A stretch of 64,000 nucleotides of DNA from Marinobacterium nitratireducens (GTDB taxonomy: Bacteria; Pseudomonadota; Gammaproteobacteria; Pseudomonadales; Balneatricaceae), in contig NZ_BMLT01000003.1 of NCBI RefSeq assembly GCF_014645375.1, positions 1-64,000 of the forward strand, in the 5' to 3' direction. The number at the start of each line of letters is the position of its first letter. Position 1 is the first letter of the stretch. The notes under the pieces are model-generated. The model had not been told where the DNA came from, searched no databases, and saw only the letters and a list, made by a program, of their open reading frames with translations. Shown here piece after piece: positions 30,357 through 38,987 of this stretch. The position numbers and the translations under genes are program-made.

Positions 30357-30516
30357 TCGCAGGGGCCGCGTACCCAAACTTACGGGCACTTCCCCGCGGC
30401 GGACAGACCACCTAGTCCGTGCCGATGAAAAAACCGGTCACCGCCGCTATCAGCGCACAGCCTGAAGGTCCCTGAGCCGGCGGAAACATCCGTTAAGACA
30501 CTCGATATTGTCATTT

Positions 30517-30552
30517 TATGTCAAACATGTTGCGCAAAAAATCAAATAGCCG
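30517..30552 (+). promoter_or_regulatory. GTCAA-type repeat pair upstream of the DUF3604 cassette
   Basis: TATGTCAAACA (core at 30520) is followed 21 bp on by ATCAAATAGCCG (core at 30541), a proximal half-site with one mismatch in the core. The first DUF3604 gene starts at 30609. This is the weakest of the seven forward-facing sites. Confidence 0.5.
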
Positions 30553-30608
30553 AATGCACTTTTCCCTAACATTGAGGATCGCATAAAAATACAAAACGGA
30601 TTTTCAGA

Positions 30609-32411
30609 ATGATCAAGCGATCCCTGATCGGCTTTGCCGTGCCCTTCTTTGCCGCGACCCAGGCCGGTGCTGCGCCGACCCAGTTGTACTGGGGAGACAC
30701 CCACCTGCACAGTTCCTACTCTGCAGATGCCTTCGCCATGGGCAACGAATCGGCCGATCCCGATACCGCCTACCGGTTCGCCAAGGGCCAGCCGGTCATT
30801 CACCCTTTCAACCGCGTCCGTGTCCAGCTCGAGCGCCCGCTCGACTTCCTCGTCGTGGCCGATCACGCCGAGTACATGGGTCTTATCCATCAGGTACGTG
30901 ACAAGAGCCCGCTGCTGCAGGCGTCCGAGAACGGTCGAAAGCTGATGGAACTGTGGGACGGCACCGGGTCGAAAGCGGTCTATCACGACATCGCCGGCAG
31001 CGTGGTCCGGGGGCAGCCCTACGCGGACCTCGTCACCGATGCGATCCGCACGCCGATCTGGAACCGCATCATAGACGCGGCCGAAAGCCACAACGAGCCG
31101 GGCAAGTTTACCGCCTTTATTGGCTGGGAATGGTCGTCTATCCCCAATGGCGCCAACCTGCACCGGGTCGTCTTTACCGACAAGGGCGGTGAAGAAGCGA
31201 AGCGCTATCTGCCCTACTCGTCTATCACCAGCAACCGCCCGGAAGACCTCTGGACCTGGCTCGACGAAACCTCGGAACAAACCGGAGCGGATTTCGTCGC
31301 CATTCCGCACAATTCCAACATCAGCTCCGGGCTGATGTTCAACAAGGTCGACAGCGACGGTCTCCCGATCACCGCGGACTATGCGCGCACCCGGATGCGC
31401 TGGGAACCGGTTGCCGAAATCACCCAGATCAAGGGCGACTCCGAAACCCACCCGTCGCTCTCGCCGGATGACGAATTTGCCGATTTCGAGACCTTCGAGC
31501 ACGTTATGACCTTTGGCGCCGAGGCCGCCACCGATGTCGACCAGAACAGCGACTACATCCGCAGCGGCCTCAAACGCGGCCTGGAAATCGAAGCCGAAAC
31601 CGGCGCCAACCCCTACAAATTCGGCGTCATCGGCTCCACCGATTCCCATACCGGACTGTCCACGGCCAGCGAGCCCAACTTCTGGGGCAAGTTCGGTATC
31701 GATTCGATCCCGGAGAACAAGGATCGGGAAACCTCCCCGCACGCCGATGGCTGGAGCATGTCCGCCGCCGGTATGGTGGCCGCCTGGGCCGAGGAAAACA
31801 CCCGCGAGTCCCTGTTCGCCGCCTTCAAGCGCAAGGAAGTTTATGCCACCACCGGCCCGCGGATGAGCCTGCGGGTATTTGGCGGCTTCGACTTCAACGC
31901 CGCAGATGCCAGCAGCACAGAACTGGCTGAAACCGGCTACGGCAAGGGCGTGCCGATGGGCGGCGACCTGAGCCAGGCCCCCGAAGGCAAGGCACCGTCA
32001 TTCCTGATTCACGCAGTCAAGGACCCTGAAGGCGCCAATCTCGACCGGGTTCAGGTGGTCAAGGGCTGGCTGGACGCCGAGGGCAACAGCCACGAAAAGG
32101 TATTCAACGTGGCGCTGTCCGATGGCCGCGAAGACCTGGGCGCCGAGACGCGCCCGGTTGGCAATACCGTCGACCTCGAGACCGGCCATTACAGCAACAG
32201 CATCGGCGACGAGGAGTTTGCGACAGCCTGGCAGGACCCGGAGTTCGACGCCGCACAGCGGGCTTTCTACTACGTGCGCGTGCTGCAGATTCCGACACCG
32301 CGTCACACCATGCTGGACGCTGTCGCCCTGGGCAAATCACACAGCGAGGTCGACTTCCCTGCCGTGATTCAGGAACGGGCCTACTCCTCGCCTATCTGGT
32401 ATACGCCCTGA
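30609..32411 (+). CDS. DUF3604 PHP-like exported protein, copy 1
   Basis: A 600-residue DUF3604 protein with a short signal peptide (KRSLIGFAVPFFAATQAGA). Metal-type motifs resemble PHP phosphoesterases: WGDTHLHSSYSADAF near residue 28, VVADHAEYMGLI near 80, GWEWSS near 177, AIPHNSNISSG near 232 and GSTDSHTGLS near 341. These His/Asp clusters predict a periplasmic metal-dependent hydrolase, but no DUF3604 substrate is known to me. It is clearly paralogous to the next gene; both end in ERAYSSPIWYTP-like tails. Expression is probably controlled by the upstream direct-repeat site. Confidence 0.88.
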   Translation: MIKRSLIGFAVPFFAATQAGAAPTQLYWGDTHLHSSYSADAFAMGNESADPDTAYRFAKGQPVIHPFNRVRVQLERPLDFLVVADHAEYMGLIHQVRDKSPLLQASENGRKLMELWDGTGSKAVYHDIAGSVVRGQPYADLVTDAIRTPIWNRIIDAAESHNEPGKFTAFIGWEWSSIPNGANLHRVVFTDKGGEEAKRYLPYSSITSNRPEDLWTWLDETSEQTGADFVAIPHNSNISSGLMFNKVDSDGLPITADYARTRMRWEPVAEITQIKGDSETHPSLSPDDEFADFETFEHVMTFGAEAATDVDQNSDYIRSGLKRGLEIEAETGANPYKFGVIGSTDSHTGLSTASEPNFWGKFGIDSIPENKDRETSPHADGWSMSAAGMVAAWAEENTRESLFAAFKRKEVYATTGPRMSLRVFGGFDFNAADASSTELAETGYGKGVPMGGDLSQAPEGKAPSFLIHAVKDPEGANLDRVQVVKGWLDAEGNSHEKVFNVALSDGREDLGAETRPVGNTVDLETGHYSNSIGDEEFATAWQDPEFDAAQRAFYYVRVLQIPTPRHTMLDAVALGKSHSEVDFPAVIQERAYSSPIWYTP

Positions 32412-32497
32412 ACCCGGCCGCTTAACGCCCCGCAGTGCTTTATAACCGCGACCGGGGGCTCCCGGTTGCGGGCTCAACCCCGGACTCCGAGCAAAAA

Positions 32498-34384
32498 ATG
32501 AAAAAAACAACGCTTTCGATTGCCGTTCTTGCCAGCCTTTGCAGCAGTGCGTTTGCCGCCAGCGGCAGTCAGTCATACTCCCCCAAGGCCGGGCAGGACT
32601 ATCCGCAGCAGGTCTACTGGGGCGATACCCATCTGCACACCTCGTACTCGTTCGACGCCTCGATGATGGGCAACAAACAGCTGGGACCTGCAGACGCCTA
32701 CCGCTTCGCCCGCGGCGAGGAAGTCGAGGCGCACAACGGCATGGTGGCCAGACTGGACCGGCCGCTGGATTTCCTGATGGTGTCCGATCACTCGGAATAT
32801 CTGGGCCTGATCCCGATGCTGGGCACCGGCGACCCGGAATTGCTCAACGACCCCGTCGGCAAACGCTGGGCGGTCCTGCTCGGGGGCGACACTGACCAGT
32901 CGCTCAAGGCGATGTTCGAGATACACCACGACATCAACACCAACCACAAGAGCCTTGCCAACGCCAAGGTCGAGCGTAGCGCCTGGGACGACATCATCGC
33001 CGCCGCGGATCGTTACAACGACCCCGGCAAGTTCACTACCTTTATCGGCTACGAATGGACCACCATGCCCGGCGGCGACAACCTGCACAGGGTCGTGCTG
33101 TTCGCCGACGACGCCAGCAAGGCGGGCCAGGTACTGCCATTCTCCTCCTTCGACAGTGAGAACCCTGAAGACCTCTGGCGCTACCTGCAGTCCTACGAGG
33201 ACAAGACCGGCGGCCGTGTGCTGGCCATCCCGCACAACGGCAATGTCAGCAACGGCCTGATGTTCGCCCTGACCGACCGCGACGGCAACCCGCTCAGCCG
33301 TCAGTACGCCGAAACCCGCAGCCGCTGGGAGCCGGTCGCCGAGGTGACCCAGATCAAGGGCGACGGCGAGACCCACCCCAAACTGTCGCCGGAGGATGAG
33401 TTTGCCGACTTCGAGACCTGGGACAAGGGCAATCTCACCGCCGATGCGCTCAAGGACGACAGCATGCTGCCTTACGAGTACGCCCGTTCGGCGCTGAGGC
33501 TCGGTCTGCAGCAGGAGGCCAAGCTCGGCGTCAACCCGTTCAAGTTCGGCATGATCGGCAGCACCGATGCGCACACCAGCCTCTCCAGCGGCGAGGAAAA
33601 CAACTTCTGGGGCAAGTTCTCCGTGTACGAACCGAACCCGAGCCGCGCCGGCGAGTACGCCTATACCGAGGGCAGGCAGGGCAAGGTCTTTTCCCTGCGC
33701 GGCGAAGAGACGGCCGCCGCCGGCTACGCCGCGGTCTGGGCAACCGAAAACACCCGCGATGCGCTGTTCGATGCCATGAAGCGCCGCGAGACCTATGCCA
33801 CCACAGGTCCGCGCATGACCGTGCGCTTTTTCGGCGGCTGGGACTTCGACGAGCATGAAGTCGAGCGTCCCGACTATGTGCTTCAGGGCTATCGCAAGGG
33901 CGTGCCGATGGGAGGCGACCTGACCGCGGCACCCGCGGACCGTTCGCCGCGCTTCATGGTGTCGGCCACACGCGACCCCGAGGGCGCCAACCTGGATCGG
34001 GTACAGATCGTCAAGGGCTGGCTCGAGGCCGACGGCACTACCGAGGAAAAAGTCTACGACGTGGCCTGGAGCGGCGAGCGCACGCCGGACGCCAACGGCA
34101 AGTTGGCGCCGGTCGGCGACACCGCCGACAGCCGCAACGCGACCTGGCGCAACAGCATAGGCGCGGCCGAACTGACGTCCGTCTGGACCGATCCGGACTT
34201 CGATCGGGCACAGCGCGCCTTCTATTACGTCCGGGTGTTGCAGATTCCGACACCGCGCTGGCCCACCTACGACGAAAAGCATTTCCACTATCAGCTGGAG
34301 GACCGTTCCACACCGGAACACATCCAGGAGCGGGCCTACACCTCGCCGATCTGGTACACCCCGGCGCAAGGCACAGAATCATGA
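32498..34384 (+). CDS. DUF3604 PHP-like exported protein, copy 2
   Basis: A 628-residue paralogue of the preceding protein, with the same motif order: YWGDTHLHTSYSFD near residue 40, VSDHSEYLGLI near 94, AIPHNGNVSNG near 244, GSTDAHTSLS near 354, and shared C-terminal blocks DPEGANLDRVQ and VKGWLEADG. The signal peptide is MKKTTLSIAVLASLCSSAFA; I chose this ATG over one 63 bases upstream for that reason. The two copies are tandem, so one arose by duplication. The 86-base gap holds a hairpin (CCGCGACCGGG / CCCGGTTGCGG, 32446-32471). The stop overlaps the next start. Confidence 0.88.
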   Translation: MKKTTLSIAVLASLCSSAFAASGSQSYSPKAGQDYPQQVYWGDTHLHTSYSFDASMMGNKQLGPADAYRFARGEEVEAHNGMVARLDRPLDFLMVSDHSEYLGLIPMLGTGDPELLNDPVGKRWAVLLGGDTDQSLKAMFEIHHDINTNHKSLANAKVERSAWDDIIAAADRYNDPGKFTTFIGYEWTTMPGGDNLHRVVLFADDASKAGQVLPFSSFDSENPEDLWRYLQSYEDKTGGRVLAIPHNGNVSNGLMFALTDRDGNPLSRQYAETRSRWEPVAEVTQIKGDGETHPKLSPEDEFADFETWDKGNLTADALKDDSMLPYEYARSALRLGLQQEAKLGVNPFKFGMIGSTDAHTSLSSGEENNFWGKFSVYEPNPSRAGEYAYTEGRQGKVFSLRGEETAAAGYAAVWATENTRDALFDAMKRRETYATTGPRMTVRFFGGWDFDEHEVERPDYVLQGYRKGVPMGGDLTAAPADRSPRFMVSATRDPEGANLDRVQIVKGWLEADGTTEEKVYDVAWSGERTPDANGKLAPVGDTADSRNATWRNSIGAAELTSVWTDPDFDRAQRAFYYVRVLQIPTPRWPTYDEKHFHYQLEDRSTPEHIQERAYTSPIWYTPAQGTES

Positions 34385-35241
34385 TCGGCAAACTGATACG
34401 GGACCCCCTGCTGCACTTCGTATTCGTGGGCGCGGCGCTGTTCGGCGCCTATGAACGGGTGGGCAGTCCAGAAGATATCGCCAGCGAAAATGTCATCGTC
34501 GTCGACCGTGATGCCCTGCTGACCTTTATCCAGTATCGCTCCAAGGCGTTTCAGCCGGAAGCGGCGGCACAGCGCCTGGACGGCATGACCGATGCCGACC
34601 GGGAGGCGCTGATTCGCGACTTCGTGCGCGAAGAAGCGCTGTATCGCGAGGCCGAGGCCCTCGGCATGAGCGACAACGACTACATCATCCGTCGCCGCTC
34701 GGTACAGAAGCTCGAGTTCATCGCCCAGAGCATGGCCGAGCAGGTGGTGGCGGCGGATGCCGACAAGGTCAGGGATTATTTCGGGTCACACCGTCAGGAT
34801 TACTACGAGGAGCCGTCCTACACCTTCACCCACGTGTTCCTCAAGGGCGCCGAGGCCGCAGAACGGGCTTCGCAGCTGCGGGAAGAGCTCAACGAGCGCC
34901 AGGTCGCGTTCTCCGACGCCGCCCGCTACGGCGAACGCTTTCTGTACCACCGCAACTACGTCGAGCGCACACCGGACTTCATCGCCAGTCATTTTGGCGA
35001 AGCCTTCCGCGACCGGCTGTCCCGTCTGGCGCCGGACGCCGGCCTATGGCAGGGACCGCTCGAGTCGGAATACGGCGCCCATCTGATACTCCTCAGCGAG
35101 TACCGCCCGGGGCGCGTACCGGAACTGGTCGAGATCGAGACGCGCGTCGAGCAGGATTACCTGCGCTTCGAACAGCAGCAGAGACAAGAGCTGGCCATTC
35201 AGCAGATCGTGGAGCAGTACCATGTCGAAAATCGTCTCTAG
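34381..35241 (+). CDS. Membrane-anchored parvulin-type peptidyl-prolyl isomerase
   Basis: A 286-residue protein with one N-terminal membrane anchor (LLHFVFVGAALFGAYERV) and a helical SurA/PpiD-like segment (ADREALIRDFVREEALYREAEALG). A rotamase-like domain starts near residue 146 (YTFTHVFLKGAEAAERA) and ends with PLESEYGAHLILLSEYRPG. The start overlaps the stop of DUF3604 copy 2 (ATGA) and the end overlaps the HupE-like gene by 20 bases, so the three are translated together. It may help fold the DUF3604 proteins in the periplasm; this is inference from linkage. Confidence 0.85.
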   Translation: MIGKLIRDPLLHFVFVGAALFGAYERVGSPEDIASENVIVVDRDALLTFIQYRSKAFQPEAAAQRLDGMTDADREALIRDFVREEALYREAEALGMSDNDYIIRRRSVQKLEFIAQSMAEQVVAADADKVRDYFGSHRQDYYEEPSYTFTHVFLKGAEAAERASQLREELNERQVAFSDAARYGERFLYHRNYVERTPDFIASHFGEAFRDRLSRLAPDAGLWQGPLESEYGAHLILLSEYRPGRVPELVEIETRVEQDYLRFEQQQRQELAIQQIVEQYHVENRL

Positions 35242-36226
35242 GGCTTCATTGGGACTTATTCGCCGGCTCCCTGGACTGCTGCTGGCGCTCTTGCTGCTGG
35301 CGCCTACCACCCTGCTCGCCCACGAAGCCCGCCCGCTGTATTTGCAGATCGACGAGCTCGACAGCGCGCAGGCGGGTGGCTACAGCTACAGGCTCAAATT
35401 CAATCTGCCACCCAGTATTACCGCCGACAACCGGCCCTTCCTGACCCTGCCCGACAGCTGCAAGAGCCAGAGCCTGGGGCTGCTGGTGCAGCTGGACTGC
35501 ACCGGGTCACTGGACGGTAAGACCATCGGGATTGACTATCCGAAGTACAACCCCTCGGTCTCAGCCCTGGCCAGGATCCGCTACAGCTCCGGCGAAAGTC
35601 ATCAGGCGCTGCTGTCACCGCAGGACACCCAGTGGCAGCTGCCGCCGCGGGAAAGCGCCTCGGCCATTGTCGGGGAATACACCGCTCTGGGTATCGAGCA
35701 CATCCTTATTGGCTGGGACCATCTGTTGTTCCTGCTGTGCCTGGTGATGATTTCCGGCTCTTTCAAACGCACCCTGATTACGGTATCCGGCTTTACCCTG
35801 TCGCATTCACTGACGCTGGTGCTGACCACCCTGGGGCTGGTGCGCCTCCCCATTGCGCCGGTGGAAGCGGTGATCGCCCTGAGCATTCTGTTCCTCGCCG
35901 CCGAGATCGCCCGCGGACAGCGCACCAGCCTGGCCTGGCGCTATCCGGTGGCGGTTTCGACCCTGTTCGGCCTGGTGCACGGTTTCGGTTTCGCATCCGT
36001 GTTGCAGGAGATCGGACTGCCCCAGACCGAACTGGCCACCGCCCTGCTGTTCTTCAATCTGGGCGTGGAGATCGGCCAGGTGATCTTCGTGCTGGCCGTG
36101 ACGACGGTATTTTACCTGCTTGGCAACTGGGCCGCGCCTTCACTTGCGCGACTGCAGCAGGCTCTGCTGTATGGCGCCGGGTCGCTGGCCGCTTTCTGGA
36201 CACTGCAGCGTATCGCCGGTTTCTGA
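35222..36226 (+). CDS. HupE/UreJ-2 family membrane protein
   Basis: A 334-residue protein with an N-terminal signal or anchor, an exported beta-rich region of about 150 residues, then six or seven membrane helices. The HupE/UreJ hallmark is GIEHILIGWDHLLFLLCLVM, followed by FTLSHSLTLVLTTLGL and LVHGFGFASVLQEIGL; conserved His and Asp could bind a metal. HupE and UreJ relatives are linked to nickel or cobalt transport, but there is no urease or hydrogenase here. Its first codons contain a half-palindrome of repeat family 3 (35245-35271). A metal supply role for the DUF3604 enzymes is an attractive guess. Confidence 0.85.
   Translation: MSKIVSRASLGLIRRLPGLLLALLLLAPTTLLAHEARPLYLQIDELDSAQAGGYSYRLKFNLPPSITADNRPFLTLPDSCKSQSLGLLVQLDCTGSLDGKTIGIDYPKYNPSVSALARIRYSSGESHQALLSPQDTQWQLPPRESASAIVGEYTALGIEHILIGWDHLLFLLCLVMISGSFKRTLITVSGFTLSHSLTLVLTTLGLVRLPIAPVEAVIALSILFLAAEIARGQRTSLAWRYPVAVSTLFGLVHGFGFASVLQEIGLPQTELATALLFFNLGVEIGQVIFVLAVTTVFYLLGNWAAPSLARLQQALLYGAGSLAAFWTLQRIAGF
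35245..35271. repeat. Family 3 repeat half inside the HupE-like gene start
   Basis: TTCATTGGGACTTATTCGCC followed by GGCTCCC closely matches the right arm of the family 3 palindrome at 59884-59910. It encodes residues about 9-17 of the protein's N-terminal segment. This is the only copy found inside a gene. Confidence 0.6.
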
Positions 36227-36266
36227 CGGAGCAGCCCCCTGATCCGGATCCCGGCGATGCAGGCTG

Positions 36267-36293
36267 CTGACTAACATGGCGGATTCATTTGAC
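36267..36293 (-). promoter_or_regulatory. Opposite-facing GTCAA-type pair before the araC gene
   Basis: On the minus strand ATGTCAAAT (core complementary to 36289-36293) and GTCAG (complementary to 36267-36271) are 22 bp apart. It lies 56 bases upstream of the likely araC start. The reversed direction would fit autoregulation or chance; the evidence is weaker than for the forward sites. Confidence 0.35.
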
Positions 36294-36348
36294 ATTTAAC
36301 GCCACTAGAACAAATATGAGTGCAAAAATGTATAAGAAAGGTTCGGCT

Positions 36349-37356
36349 ATGTCGCAGCCCAAGAACGTCCCTCAGGTCAAAAGCAGCGCGCTGATGGGGC
36401 TATACCCTCTGTGTCGGAAACTCCATGTCAACCCGATCAAGCTACTGACCTCGGAAGGGCTCTCCGGCACCATCCTGCGTTCCGGCGACATCATGATCCC
36501 CTATGAAAGCTTTTGCCATGTCCTCAACCGGGGCGCCGATACCGCCGACTTTCCCCTGTTCGGAATAGCCATGTCCTCTTACCAGGGGCTGAAGACCTTC
36601 GGCCCGCTCGGTCTGCTTGCAGCCGAAAGCCCCACCGTGGGGGACGCTCTCAACGTGATCGAAAAATATTTCCACTTCCATGCCAGGGGCGCGGCGATCG
36701 ACCTTCAGGCAAGGGAGAAAGAAACCGATCTGATCCTGACCCTTAATCTCGACCCTTCGGTCAGCATGGAGCAGACCTTCGAACTCAGCCTATGTCTTGG
36801 CTACAACGTACTCAAGGAACTGGCGCCGGACTGGATGCCCAGAGTCAAGCTTCTTTTCGCCCACAGCCCGCTGGCCTCGATGGACGAGTATCGGAAATTT
36901 ACCGATGCAAGGCTGTGTTTCGATCAGGACAAGAACGCCATCGTTTTCCCCACTCAGCTGCTGATGCAAAAGCCCACCCCGGCGTCGGACGAAATACGCA
37001 GCTACCTGGAATCCTTTCTGGAAAAGGAGTCCCAGGGGCACGACCAGCCGCTGCAGTACAAGGTATCGAAGCTGATTCTGGAGCTGATACCGACAGGAGA
37101 AGCGACGCTTCCGACCATAGCCCCCATGCTCGGAATGAACGTGCGAACACTGCAGCGGGAGCTGCAGCTGGCAGGCACCGAGTTCCGAACCCTTCTCGAT
37201 GAGGTACGCTACCAGGTCGCCCGCGAAGCGCTGGAACGCAACTACACGCTTACCGAGATCGCGCTCAATCTGGGCTATTCTGAGCTGAGCGCTTTTTCCC
37301 GTGCGTTCAAGCGCTGGTCGGGCGTATCGCCCCAGCAGTGGCGACAGTCGTTCTGA
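36349..37356 (+). CDS. AraC-family regulator with arabinose-binding-like N-domain
   Basis: A 335-residue regulator. The N-terminal two thirds resemble the PF12625 ligand domain of OruR-type AraC proteins (ALMGLYPLCRKLHVNPIKLL; FGPLGLLAAESPTVGDALN). The C-terminal DNA-binding domain has two helix-turn-helix motifs: LPTIAPMLGMNVRTLQRELQ and LTEIALNLGYSELSAFSRAFKRWSGVSPQQWR. I chose the ATG at 36349 because GAAAGG precedes it, with the same leader as two other genes here; longer starts at 36289 (TTG) or 36316 are possible. Its central position and the nearby 21-bp direct repeats make it the prime candidate for controlling the whole 9-52 kb gene set. Confidence 0.9.
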   Translation: MSQPKNVPQVKSSALMGLYPLCRKLHVNPIKLLTSEGLSGTILRSGDIMIPYESFCHVLNRGADTADFPLFGIAMSSYQGLKTFGPLGLLAAESPTVGDALNVIEKYFHFHARGAAIDLQAREKETDLILTLNLDPSVSMEQTFELSLCLGYNVLKELAPDWMPRVKLLFAHSPLASMDEYRKFTDARLCFDQDKNAIVFPTQLLMQKPTPASDEIRSYLESFLEKESQGHDQPLQYKVSKLILELIPTGEATLPTIAPMLGMNVRTLQRELQLAGTEFRTLLDEVRYQVAREALERNYTLTEIALNLGYSELSAFSRAFKRWSGVSPQQWRQSF

Positions 37357-37407
37357 CCGCTTGTCATCACCCGGTCAGATTCGCTCATTCAGCCCGCCCT
37401 GTCGCCT

Positions 37408-37443
37408 AGTGTCAAATTCAAGGGCAATTTGAGTCAAGTCCGG
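37408..37443 (+). promoter_or_regulatory. GTCAA direct-repeat pair upstream of the GlcD-like gene
   Basis: AGTGTCAAATT (core at 37411) and GAGTCAAGTCCGG (core at 37433) are 22 bp apart, one base more than at the other sites. The half-site flanks match the distal and proximal types. The gene starts at 37545. Confidence 0.6.
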
Positions 37444-37544
37444 CAGCCCGTCTGAAGCGACAATAGACCTTTATCCAACTCAACCAGCATCCGTGCACCG
37501 GCGCTCCTGCGGTGCGGATATCAACGATAAGAAAAGGTTATAAA

Positions 37545-38918
37545 ATGAGCATGAATCTGATTGCTGAACTCACCGCTATCGTGGGTGACAAGGGCATTCT
37601 CACCGGCGAAGACGTCAGCCAGCGACAGGATGGTTGGATCGGCGCACCGGCCTGCTCGGCGCAGGCGATCGTTCGTCCAGCCGATACCGCCGAACTGTCC
37701 GCCGTTATGAAACTCTGCTACGAGCAGGATCAGACGATCGTCGTGCACGGCGGCCTTACCGGCCTCGTCAACGGCGCCCGGACGACCAGCAATGATATCG
37801 TGATCTCGCTCGAGCGCATGCGCAACATCGTCGAGATCGACGCCCAGAACCGCACCATGACCGTCCAGTCCGGTGTCAACCTTCAGACGGTGCAGGAGAA
37901 GGCCGAAGACGAAGGGCTCTACTACCCCGTCGACCTCGGCGCCCGCGGCACCGCCACCATCGGCGGCACCATCGCCACCAACGCCGGCGGCAACCGCGTG
38001 CTGCGCTACGGCATGACCCGCGACTCCATCCTCGGCCTGGAAGCCGTTCTTGCCGACGGTACCATCATCTCGTCGATGTCCAAGGTGCTGAAGAACAACA
38101 CCGGCTACAACCTGCCCCACCTCTTTATCGGCGCCGAGGGCACCCTGGGTATCGTGACCCAGGCCGTACTGCGCCTGCGCGCCAAGCCGCTGGGCGGCGC
38201 GACCGCACTGGTCGCCGTCGAGGATTTCGAGAGCCTGAGCAAACTGCTCAACCTGGCCGAATCGGGCCTGGGCGGCGGACTTAGCTCGTTCGAAGTCATG
38301 TGGCACAGCTTCTACGACCTGGTCACCGGCACCGAGCGCCACCGCGCGCCCATCCCCGCGCAGTCGGCCTACTACGTTATCATCGAAACCCAGGGCAACA
38401 GCAACGAACAGGAACAGGAGCGCCTCGAGATGCTCCTCGGCGACGCCCTGGAGCAGGAGCTGATCAGCGATGCCGTTCTGACCCAGTCGGACAGCGAACG
38501 CGAGAAGATCTGGGCCATCCGCGACGATGTCGAGGCCCTGTTCGAACTGGCCCCGATTCACGGCTTCGATGTCAGCCTGCCGATCTCGGCCATGGAATCC
38601 TACGTCGAAAAACTGCAGGCGGGTCTCGACGCGCGCTGGCCCGACAACCGCCTGATCGTTTTCGGCCACCTCGGCGACGGCAACCTTCACGTCATCGTCA
38701 CCCAGGTTCCGGCCAGCGACAAGAAGGGCGTCGAGGAGCTGGTGTACGGCGGCCTCAACGGTCTGGGGGGCTCGATCTCGGCGGAGCACGGCATTGGCCT
38801 TGATAAGAAGCCGTATCTGCAGAACAGCCGCTCACCGGCAGAAATCGCACTGATGAAGCAGATCAAGCAGACGATGGACCCGAAAGGCCTGCTCAACCCG
38901 GGTAAGGTACTGAGCTAA
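37545..38918 (+). CDS. FAD-linked 2-hydroxyacid dehydrogenase (GlcD/D-lactate dehydrogenase type)
   Basis: A 457-residue flavoprotein with the PCMH-type FAD domain (IVVHGGLTGLVNGA, DLGARGTATIGGTIATNAGGNRVLRYGMTRDSILGLEAVLADGT split between motifs) and the C-terminal FAD-oxidase domain. GHLGDGNLHV and the GGSISAEHGIGLDKKPYL metal/substrate motif near the end are typical of D-lactate, glycolate and D-2-hydroxyglutarate dehydrogenases. It would oxidise a D-2-hydroxyacid to a 2-oxoacid, the kind of substrate used by the fused oxidoreductase at 17.4 kb. The ATG has AAAAGG seven bases upstream in a leader shared with that gene. It is a single-gene unit under its own repeat pair. Confidence 0.9.
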   Translation: MSMNLIAELTAIVGDKGILTGEDVSQRQDGWIGAPACSAQAIVRPADTAELSAVMKLCYEQDQTIVVHGGLTGLVNGARTTSNDIVISLERMRNIVEIDAQNRTMTVQSGVNLQTVQEKAEDEGLYYPVDLGARGTATIGGTIATNAGGNRVLRYGMTRDSILGLEAVLADGTIISSMSKVLKNNTGYNLPHLFIGAEGTLGIVTQAVLRLRAKPLGGATALVAVEDFESLSKLLNLAESGLGGGLSSFEVMWHSFYDLVTGTERHRAPIPAQSAYYVIIETQGNSNEQEQERLEMLLGDALEQELISDAVLTQSDSEREKIWAIRDDVEALFELAPIHGFDVSLPISAMESYVEKLQAGLDARWPDNRLIVFGHLGDGNLHVIVTQVPASDKKGVEELVYGGLNGLGGSISAEHGIGLDKKPYLQNSRSPAEIALMKQIKQTMDPKGLLNPGKVLS

Positions 38919-38925
38919 GTCCCGG

Positions 38926-38952
38926 GACCGGCCCCGCAAGGAGCCGGTCGTT
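38926..38952 (+). terminator. Weak hairpin after the GlcD-like gene
   Basis: GACCGGC (38926-38932) pairs with GCCGGTC (38943-38949); no real T-run follows. The strong bidirectional terminator at 39144-39182 probably does the main work. Confidence 0.45.
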
Positions 38953-38987
38953 ACCCGAAATAAAAGGTACTTCGCGGCTTAGCGGGA

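Noticed and set aside
29580-30465. Several overlapping open frames of 60-160 codons in the repeat array
   Set aside because: Their peptides simply repeat the palindrome (RRGAAPTG, PRRSFWPRQAI); there are no ribosome sites and all frames are open because of extreme GC content.
35222-36226. Hydrogenase or urease accessory role for the HupE/UreJ-like protein
   Set aside because: No hydrogenase or urease gene is in the window and it is coupled to DUF3604 and PPIase genes.
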